Source: Paenibacillus marchantiophytorum (GTDB taxonomy: Bacteria; Bacillota; Bacilli; Paenibacillales; NBRC-103111). Taken from it: DNA of 64,000 nt. The translations under genes were made by a program, and so were the position numbers. Shown here one piece after another: positions 35,401 through 42,038 of the stretch. How positions within the stretch are numbered: position 1 is the stretch's first letter; each line of letters starts with the position of its first letter. The stretch covers positions 122,940 through 186,939 of the forward strand of contig NZ_BMHE01000010.1 of NCBI RefSeq assembly GCF_014640555.1, given 5' to 3'. The notes below the pieces were generated by a model, which was given only the letters and a program-made list of their open reading frames with translations, did not search any database and was not told the origin of the DNA.

Positions 35401-36366
35401 TCCGCTACAGACACCAGCTTCACTTCGGGCTTGGTCGGTCTGCTGACTTACAAAAGCACCAATTTGTATGACGACGTTATCGTGAGCCCGCTAGTCGTCG
35501 ACCCGACAACGATTCCGGGCATTACGATAGACCAAACAGCACTGTCGATGACGGCGGGACATGCAGCTGTAAAGCTGAATGCCACGGTAACGAACTCCAC
35601 GTATACACCTGTGTGGACATCTTCCAATTCGCAGGTGGCGACGGTCAACGGCAATGGCGAGGTAACGCCGCTTGCTGCCGGAACGGCCGTGATTACGGTT
35701 ACACTCGCGGACGGCATTGCCACAGCGCAATGTATCGTAACGGTCGTGCCTGCCAACCAAGGAGGGCAGCCTGCCATGGCATTGACGGGTCCTACCACCG
35801 TTCAGATTGGACAGGACTTGCATGTTACCCTTGGCATTAACAGTGTTTCCACTGCGGTTTATGCGCAAGATATTGCAATGAGCTATGACGCAAACTTGTT
35901 CGAATTCGTTTCGGCTAACTCAGTAAAGAATAGCGTCAATATCGTAAAAACGGTAGCGAGTACGCCAGGCGCTCTGCGCTTGATTCTTGCTAGCGCAGGG
36001 ACAGCGGGGGCGGTCACCGGCGATACACCATTAATTGAACTGATTTTCAAAGCCAAAAACATCCAACAATCGACTGTGGGCAACGTAGCGGTCACGAGCG
36101 CCCTGCTCGGCGAAAGCAACGGCAACGAGAGTGCGGCGACAGCGGCTGTCAAGAGCATTGAAGTGCGGACGAATCCGCCTGCCGTTCCGGGCGACATTAA
36201 TCTGGACGGCAAAGTAAGCATCGGAGATTTGTCCATGGTCGCTGCCCATTATGGCAAAAATACAGCGAGTGCCGATTGGGCGCAAGTGAAAGCAGCGGAT
36301 GTCAATCACGATGGTAAAATTGATATCGAGGATCTTACGTTCATTGCTCAGAAAATCTTGGAATAG
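32437..36366 (+). CDS. Secreted GH59 (galactocerebrosidase-family) enzyme with cohesin and dockerin
   Basis: This 1309-residue exported enzyme has a signal peptide (1-29) and a catalytic region (30-665) close to animal galactocerebrosidase: [67 protein letters not shown] and [27 protein letters not shown]. Likely acid/base is Glu187 (IGGNQNEH, in place of IWNER) and nucleophile Glu271 (IWESEGW). The part around 465-665 matches the lectin-like C-terminal domain of the human enzyme. It therefore hydrolyses beta-galactosides. Then come two Big2 (669-750, 757-840), a LamG-like module (843-1020), a third Big2, a cohesin (1113-1247) and a dockerin (1250-1309). GH59 with cohesin and dockerin is unusual. 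TGAGGAGG precedes the ATG. Confidence 0.92.
   Translation: [1309 protein letters not shown]
35515..36366 (+). repeat. Big2-cohesin-dockerin cassette, copy B
   Basis: This matches 31380-32230 nearly base for base in long stretches, including the dockerin and the TAG stop, while sequence after the stop differs. Confidence 0.85.
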
Positions 36367-36416
36367 TTGCTAGTAGGTATCGCCAAGTTGATCTTGCAAT
36401 AACAAAAAGGTTGAAA

Positions 36417-36448
36417 GGAAAGAGAAAGGGGAAATCCTTTCTCTTTCC
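36417..36448 (+). other. Perfect 13-bp stem-loop upstream of the SLH-cohesin gene
   Basis: GGAAAGAGAAAGG (36417-36429) pairs fully with CCTTTCTCTTTCC (36436-36448) around a 6-base loop, 34 bases before the GTG start. There is no U-tract. It may set relative expression of the surface anchor against the upstream enzymes. Confidence 0.6.
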
Positions 36449-36482
36449 ATATTCTTATGATTCTCAAAAAGGAGTGTACCCC

Positions 36483-38252
36483 GTGATTCGCAAAACAGGG
36501 TTGTTTTTATGTGTCATGATGCTCTTAATCGCCGTGCTTCCAACAAGCATCGCTTTAGGGGCTGGAGTCCCAACATTTACGGCCAAGCTGAGTGCTTCTC
36601 AAGTGAATGTTGATGGAAATGTTGTTGTTACGATTTATGGTAAAAATGTGACGGATTTATACGGTTACGAGGCTGTCCTAACCTATGATGTCGATCGGCT
36701 GGAATTCAATGAAACTAAATCGAAGGGCTCATTCGAAGGGTATAAAATCTTACAAGATTCGGGGAATCAAGTCACATTTGCCTATACGAAAATGGGAAAT
36801 ACAACGGGTGAAAATGGAGATCTAGCTATATGTACACTGATTTTCAAGGCTAAGCAGAGCGGACAAGCTAACGTAACCTTGAAACAGATGAAGACAGTGA
36901 CTTCACAATTATCGGCCTCTGTTTGGCAAGTGAATGCGCAAGCTGCCGTTCAGATTAACGGAACCACAGGTCCTGGCACAGGCACAGGCACAGGCACAGG
37001 CGGTATGAAGGAAGAATCGAACCTCTATATTCCAAAAGAAACCGAGCTTCGGATTGAACTTGCTCCGAATGGTCAAACATCCGTAACCGCGGTCATCGAC
37101 AGCGAACGTTTGGCGCAGAAATTAACAGATCTTCAAACAAAGAGCGGCGGCACGGCTCTTTACTTTGAGATTCCAGGCGAGAGCGACTTGAATGCTCTGC
37201 AGCTGCCGCTGCCAACGTTGTACAACAGCTTGAAAAATCTTAAAGATACGGTATTAACTGTACGAAGCCATTTAGGCACCTATGATCTTCCAATGTCCAT
37301 TCTAACCCAAGAGCAGTTCGCGAGTATGGCTGGTAGGGAAGGTGCGACGCTGATCGTTCGTTTGGATAAGGCCAAATCGCAGCATGAGACGCAATTCGAC
37401 CAATCCATTTCGGGTACAGGCATGGAGAGATTAAGTGATATTATCGACTATAAAGTGATTCTGAAGATCAAAGATAAGGAAGAGGAAATTCATAGCTTTG
37501 GCAGCAGCTTTGTGACACGCTTCATGTTTGTAGATGAAGCAATTGCGGATCCGGCGGCTGCGACGGCGGTTGTTTACGACCCGGTTACGGGAGAAATGGA
37601 ATTCGTGCCGTCTGTGTTTACCGTAACAAATGGCAAAACCGAAGTGAAGATCACCCGAAATTCGAACAGTATGTACGCTATCGTTCATAACAAGAAAACG
37701 TTTGACGATATGGCCGGTCACTGGGCGCAGCAAGATGTGGAGCAATTAGCTTCGAAATTGATTATTGCCGGAACATCGGATTATATGTATACGCCTGACA
37801 TGCAAGTCACCCGCGCGCAATTTGCAGCCTTGCTCGTAAGAGGACTGGGGTTGTCGGCGGAAGCCGGTCTGAACGCATTTGCCGATGTTGCTGCCACCGA
37901 GTGGTATGCTTCGGAAGTCAATACTGCGGCGAAGTACGGTTTAGTTCAAGGTGTGGGAGAAGGCAAGTTCAATCCCGATGCACAGATTACAAGAGAGCAG
38001 ATGGTCGTGATGATGATGAAAGCGATCGCTCTCGTTCAAGGAGATAAGAAATCCGAAGCTGCAAGGAATGTTTCTTTCGCTGATCAAAACCGGATTTCTG
38101 ATTATGCGCGAGAAGCGATAGCCGAAGCAGCTGCTAAAGGATTGATTCAAGGCAAAACGGAAACCGAGTTTGCTCCGCAATACGTAGCGACTCGCGCGGA
38201 AGCGGCTGTCATTATCAAGCGAGTACTGCAGTATGCGAAATTGATCAATTAG
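36483..38252 (+). CDS. SLH-anchored cohesin protein (OlpA-like surface anchor)
   Basis: This 589-residue surface protein is read from GTG 36483 (AAAAAGGAG upstream; MIRKTGLFLCVMMLLIAVLPTSIALGAG is a normal signal peptide). A cohesin-type domain follows (about 27-160: FTAKLSASQVNVDGNVVVTIYGKNVTDLYGYEAVLTYDVDRLEF). Then come a Gly-Thr repeat linker (PGTGTGTGTGG), a beta-rich middle domain (about 180-405) and three SLH repeats (about 410-589: FDDMAGHWAQQDVEQLASK, FADVAATEWYASEVNTAAKYGLV, FADQNRISDYAREAIAEAAAKGL). SLH domains hold proteins to pyruvylated cell-wall polymer. The layout equals OlpA-type anchors of cellulosome bacteria: one cohesin fixed to the wall. It directly follows two dockerin-bearing enzymes, so it probably displays them on the cell. 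Confidence 0.9.
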   Translation: MIRKTGLFLCVMMLLIAVLPTSIALGAGVPTFTAKLSASQVNVDGNVVVTIYGKNVTDLYGYEAVLTYDVDRLEFNETKSKGSFEGYKILQDSGNQVTFAYTKMGNTTGENGDLAICTLIFKAKQSGQANVTLKQMKTVTSQLSASVWQVNAQAAVQINGTTGPGTGTGTGTGGMKEESNLYIPKETELRIELAPNGQTSVTAVIDSERLAQKLTDLQTKSGGTALYFEIPGESDLNALQLPLPTLYNSLKNLKDTVLTVRSHLGTYDLPMSILTQEQFASMAGREGATLIVRLDKAKSQHETQFDQSISGTGMERLSDIIDYKVILKIKDKEEEIHSFGSSFVTRFMFVDEAIADPAAATAVVYDPVTGEMEFVPSVFTVTNGKTEVKITRNSNSMYAIVHNKKTFDDMAGHWAQQDVEQLASKLIIAGTSDYMYTPDMQVTRAQFAALLVRGLGLSAEAGLNAFADVAATEWYASEVNTAAKYGLVQGVGEGKFNPDAQITREQMVVMMMKAIALVQGDKKSEAARNVSFADQNRISDYAREAIAEAAAKGLIQGKTETEFAPQYVATRAEAAVIIKRVLQYAKLIN

Positions 38253-38338
38253 AATCTTAGTAGAACGGAAGCAGAAAATCTTAGAATAGTCGTTTGCGAC
38301 ATTAAGGAAATTGAAAGAAGCGATGCATTTTGCAATCT

Positions 38339-38375
38339 GAAGGAGCTTACCCGCATGCGGCGGGTAGGCTTCTTT
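38339..38375 (+). terminator. Terminator after the SLH-cohesin gene
   Basis: GAAG-GAGCTTACCCGC pairs with GCGG-CGGGTAGGC-TTC and is followed by TTTG. The gap 38253-38583 otherwise holds the third regulon promoter. Confidence 0.65.
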
Positions 38376-38475
38376 GTGCTTTTGGCAACGAAAAGTACGA
38401 ATGGGTAGATGACCTCGAGCTGGACGAGAACGCGTGCATGATTCATATTAGGGCACTTTGATCCAGTCTATGAGC

Positions 38476-38539
38476 ATGAATTTGTTCTATGAAGTGCATC
38501 CTTTCGTTCATTGTTGCCCTCCGTTGCACTGGGTATAGT
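38476..38539 (+). promoter_or_regulatory. Glycan-regulon operator-promoter, copy 3 (sugar ABC importer)
   Basis: TTTGTTCTAT (38481-38490) and TTCGTTCATT (38503-38512), 22 bases apart, overlap -35 TTGTTG (38511-38516). The -10 TATAGT (38534-38539) follows after 17 bases. The match to copy 2 extends beyond the half-sites (GAATTT, TGCA, GTTCATTGTTGCC, TATAGTGGAG). Confidence 0.78.
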
Positions 38540-38583
38540 GGAGGTAGAGAAAAAATTCAACATATCAGGAAGGAATGGAAACA

Positions 38584-39513
38584 ATGGCACGAAAACTAAA
38601 CAGCTTCCAGAGTTGGATACGAGAGATTTGGCAGACCAAGTCGTGGTACGTCATGTTGCTGCCAGGGCTAGCCTGGTTCTTTATATTTAAGTACATCCCC
38701 ATGTATGGTGCCTCAATTGCATTCAAGGATTATCAAATTTTGAAGGGAATTGTTGACAGCCCTTGGGCAAACCCATGGTATAAGCATTTTGCTTATTTTT
38801 ACGAATCGCCCTATTTTACGCAATTACTCTCTAACACTCTTTTGATAAGTATGTACAAATTGATTTTCGGAATGATCCCTGCAATCCTCTTTGCTATTTT
38901 ATTGTATGAGTGCCGCAATGTCGTGTTGAAACGGTGGATGCAAACGATTAGCTATATGCCTCATTTCTTATCATGGGTAATTATTTATGGTATCTGCATG
39001 GCGCTGCTTTCCGAAAGCTCCGGTTTGTTCAACGATTGGCTGCAATCTCTGCTAGACAGGAAAATCCCATTTCTAAGCTCAACTGAATGGTTTAGAAGCG
39101 TACTTATTGCTTCAGATATTTGGAAAGACTTAGGGTGGGGGGCTATTATTTATTTGGCGGCCATGTCCGCCATTGATCCAACACTTTTCGAGGCTGCCAA
39201 GATCGATGGCGCAAGTCGGCTGCGCTTAGTCTGGCATGTCACCTTGCCGTCCATTCGCAATATCATTATTTTGATGCTGCTGCTTAAGCTAGGTACGATT
39301 ATGGATGCAGGTTTCGAGCAAATCTATATTATGTATAATGTTAAAGTATATGATGTAGCAGACATTATTGATACCTGGGTGTTTCGGGTAGGTCTTGAAC
39401 AGATGAATTTCAGTGTTGCAACAGCAGTTGGACTATTCAAGTCCGTCATTGGTTTTGTACTTATTCTTATCGCGAATCAATGCGCCAAACGATGGGAGGG
39501 GAGCATATGGTAA
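38584..39513 (+). CDS. Sugar ABC transporter permease, LplB type
   Basis: This ~309-residue membrane protein has six hydrophobic segments and the LplB-type start WQTKSWYVMLLPGLAWFFIFKYIPMYGASIAFKDYQ. The EAA loop reads DPTLFEAAKIDGASRLRLVWHVTLPSIRN. It forms the translocation pore with the next gene. ATG 38584 (MARKLNSF) sits 9 bases after AAGGA; ATG 38575 is three codons earlier and too close to that site. It overlaps the LplC-type gene by 7 bases. The system should import an oligosaccharide freed by the surface enzymes. Confidence 0.92.
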   Translation: MARKLNSFQSWIREIWQTKSWYVMLLPGLAWFFIFKYIPMYGASIAFKDYQILKGIVDSPWANPWYKHFAYFYESPYFTQLLSNTLLISMYKLIFGMIPAILFAILLYECRNVVLKRWMQTISYMPHFLSWVIIYGICMALLSESSGLFNDWLQSLLDRKIPFLSSTEWFRSVLIASDIWKDLGWGAIIYLAAMSAIDPTLFEAAKIDGASRLRLVWHVTLPSIRNIIILMLLLKLGTIMDAGFEQIYIMYNVKVYDVADIIDTWVFRVGLEQMNFSVATAVGLFKSVIGFVLILIANQCAKRWEGSIW

Positions 39514-40367
39514 GAGGACATGCGGACAGGATGATCGATCTATTCATTTATGCAGCAATATTGATCTTGAGCGTGGTATTTCTGTTCCCGCTCTTGTATG
39601 TCATTTCTGTATCTCTCACACCGTACACGGAAGTGCTTAAGCATGGCGGCTACATGATATTTCCAACAAAAATTGATTTTGAGGCATACAAAACGTTATT
39701 CAACGATGATGCGATACCGAGATCATTCCGTACCAGTCTCATTATCACGGTTGGCGGTACCTTAATTTCTACCTTTCTTACTGTACTCATGGCTTATCCG
39801 CTTAGCCGGAAGAAACTGAAGCTTCGATCTTTTTTTCTCCTGTATGTGGTGTTTACCATGTTGTTCAATGGGGGGATAATCCCCACCTATTTCGTTGTTC
39901 AAAATTTGGGCTTACTGAATACGGTATGGGCTATGATGATTCCCAATGCTATGACGGCTTTTAATATTTTGCTCATGAAGAGTTTCATGGAATCTATTCC
40001 AGAGGAGATTTTTGAATCCGCTAGAATAGACGGTGCAAAAGAGAATCGCGTGCTTTGGCAAATCGTTCTTCCACTTTCCGTTCCTTCACTGTTAACCATC
40101 GGTTTATTTTATGCGGTCACTCAGTGGAACCTGTTCTTCAGTGCCATTATGTATATAACCGATGCCAAGCTGTATCCGCTTCAAGTGATTGTTCGAAATA
40201 TTATTAGTGCCTCTTCTCTTGCTAATGCGAATACAGAAGTCGTTGTGCCGACAATGACACTTAATATGGCTGCCGTTGTTGTATCGAGTGCACCAATTAT
40301 TGCTGTATATCCGTTCATTCAGAAGCATTTTATGAAAGGGATGCTCATGGGCTCGTTGAAAGGATAA
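39507..40367 (+). CDS. Sugar ABC transporter permease, LplC/YtcP type
   Basis: This 286-residue permease (MVRGHADRMIDLFIYAAILILSVVFLFPLLYVISVSLTPY) has the EAA loop PEEIFESARIDGAKENRVLWQIVLPLSVPSL and the typical C-terminus KHFMKGMLMGSLKG. GGGAGGGG precedes ATG 39507. A longer frame from 39480 would overlap the upstream gene further. No ATPase gene is nearby; such importers usually share an MsmX-type ATPase encoded elsewhere. Confidence 0.92.
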   Translation: MVRGHADRMIDLFIYAAILILSVVFLFPLLYVISVSLTPYTEVLKHGGYMIFPTKIDFEAYKTLFNDDAIPRSFRTSLIITVGGTLISTFLTVLMAYPLSRKKLKLRSFFLLYVVFTMLFNGGIIPTYFVVQNLGLLNTVWAMMIPNAMTAFNILLMKSFMESIPEEIFESARIDGAKENRVLWQIVLPLSVPSLLTIGLFYAVTQWNLFFSAIMYITDAKLYPLQVIVRNIISASSLANANTEVVVPTMTLNMAAVVVSSAPIIAVYPFIQKHFMKGMLMGSLKG

Positions 40368-40371
40368 CCTT

Positions 40372-40430
40372 TTTGTTCTATGAAGATCACATTTTTGTTC
40401 CTTCCAGTTGCAAACTGAAATTGATAATTT
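40372..40430 (+). promoter_or_regulatory. Glycan-regulon operator, copy 4 (binding protein)
   Basis: TTTGTTCTAT (40372-40381) and TTTGTTCCTT (40394-40403) are exactly 22 bases apart. The -35 position carries a poor TTCCAG and, 17 bases on, TAATTT (40425-40430). It lets the binding protein be made at higher level than the permeases. Confidence 0.65.
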
Positions 40431-40469
40431 AATAGTGTAAGTAATATGAACAAGAAAGAAGGGGTAACT

Positions 40470-42017
40470 TTGAAAAGAAATGTTAAGCTTTCTGTCCTAT
40501 CTGTCCTTTTGTTTAGTAGTGTGTTAACCGGTTGCACGAGCAAGTCCCCAGCGACTTCCCCGACACCGGCAGTGAGCGATACTGCCACCAAGTCAACGGG
40601 GCCAGTTGCCATTGAAACCTCAATTAACGGCTGGGGGGTGAAGATTCCCGAAGATGATTTTCTAAAGAAAACGTTGGATGAGAAGCTCGGCCTTAATCTA
40701 AAGGTAAGTTCCGGAATGAATGCCGATGATTATAAGGCTCAAATGAACGTTAGAGCTGCATCGAATTCGCTGCCTGACCTAATGTACCTAGAGAAGGTTC
40801 AGTATCAGGAATTTGCCAAAAACGGATTGCTCTTGGATTTGGCTCCTTATTTAGACAAGCTGAAGGATGTTAAGTCTGTGCTTGGTGAGGAGAATTTCAA
40901 GAAAAGTGTGGTTAATGGGAAGCAGTTCGGCTTTGCACTGAAACCAAATCTCTTTGTCGAAGCCTACTGGATTCGCAAGGATTGGTTGGACAAGCTGGGG
41001 CTGAAGCAGCCTACAACCCCAGATGAGTTATTTAACGTAGCGAAAGCGTTCACTGAGAACGATCCTGATGGGAATGGAAAAAAAGATACGTATGGTATTA
41101 CGGGTGATGCCAGCACGGTATTCAATGGCATATTTACGTTATTCGGCACAGTAAACTCTGCTACAGCAGGTGGACCGAACATTCCTCTGCCAGGGGGCTT
41201 TTATTTAAGGGATGGGAAATTGATCAATTCGCTCTATGATCCCAATACAAAACAAGCGCTTGCCTATATTCAGAAGCTAATCGCTGCCAATGTTGTAGAT
41301 CCTGATGCGACAAGCGCCAAACCGGCTGATGCGACGACGAAAGCATACCAGGGTAAAGCCGGGATTATATATAACAATTGGACTACTCTTGCGCGTGTGG
41401 ATACGCTTGCTAAAATCAAAGCGGCCAATCCGAATGCGGAATGGGTACTCATTGAAAATTTAAAGAGTCCACTTGGTGGACAAGTCGGTATTGTTGATGC
41501 TGGAGCAGCCTCCCAATATGTTACATTGCCAGCAACGCTTGCCAAAAGCCCTGAGAAGCTGGACGCGATCTTTAAATTGCTAAGCTACACCTCCAAAGGA
41601 GAAGGCTCGAATTTAGTACAGTTTGGCGTTAAAGATCGGCACTTCACACAGGATGGCGATAAAATTACATTAACGGATAAAGCAACAGAGACATCGTATT
41701 CATGGATCTACCAATTCGTTGGCCGTCCAGAACAGCAATATTTGGCTACTAAATTCCCGGCATCTGCAGATGTGATAAAGAAAAGTGTTGAACTTCCCCG
41801 TATTAGCATTTTAAACGGATTCATAGATCTGCCAGAGGGTTTCCAGGCAGCTGACGTTCGGCGTTATATTGAAGAAGAATTTTTGAAGTTCGAATACGGA
41901 AAATCAAGTTTAGATGATTATGACAAATTCATTCAAACATTGGAAAAAACATTTAAGTATACGTCGCTTTTAGATCAGGCAAACAAGCAATTGAAGGAAA
42001 AAGGTATCTTGAAATAA
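40470..42017 (+). CDS. Extracellular sugar-binding lipoprotein, LplA/family 1 type
   Basis: This ~515-residue lipoprotein has a signal peptide ending at SVLTGC, then a Ser/Thr/Pro linker. The large binding domain has the LplA-type signature INGWGVKIPEDDFLKKTLDEKLGLNLKV and DPDGNGKKDTYGITGDAS (a calcium-loop-like insert seen in this family). TTG 40470 (MKRNVKL) is preferred for AAGGGG upstream; ATG 40446 lacks a ribosome site. It captures the oligosaccharide for the LplB/LplC pore and has its own regulon promoter. Confidence 0.9.
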   Translation: MKRNVKLSVLSVLLFSSVLTGCTSKSPATSPTPAVSDTATKSTGPVAIETSINGWGVKIPEDDFLKKTLDEKLGLNLKVSSGMNADDYKAQMNVRAASNSLPDLMYLEKVQYQEFAKNGLLLDLAPYLDKLKDVKSVLGEENFKKSVVNGKQFGFALKPNLFVEAYWIRKDWLDKLGLKQPTTPDELFNVAKAFTENDPDGNGKKDTYGITGDASTVFNGIFTLFGTVNSATAGGPNIPLPGGFYLRDGKLINSLYDPNTKQALAYIQKLIAANVVDPDATSAKPADATTKAYQGKAGIIYNNWTTLARVDTLAKIKAANPNAEWVLIENLKSPLGGQVGIVDAGAASQYVTLPATLAKSPEKLDAIFKLLSYTSKGEGSNLVQFGVKDRHFTQDGDKITLTDKATETSYSWIYQFVGRPEQQYLATKFPASADVIKKSVELPRISILNGFIDLPEGFQAADVRRYIEEEFLKFEYGKSSLDDYDKFIQTLEKTFKYTSLLDQANKQLKEKGILK

Positions 42018-42038
42018 ATGATCAATGGAGGTAGTAAG

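Noticed and set aside
37431..37745. Antisense frames inside the giant and SLH genes
   Set aside because: They are shadows of long coding genes with clear domains and have no ribosome sites or homology of their own.
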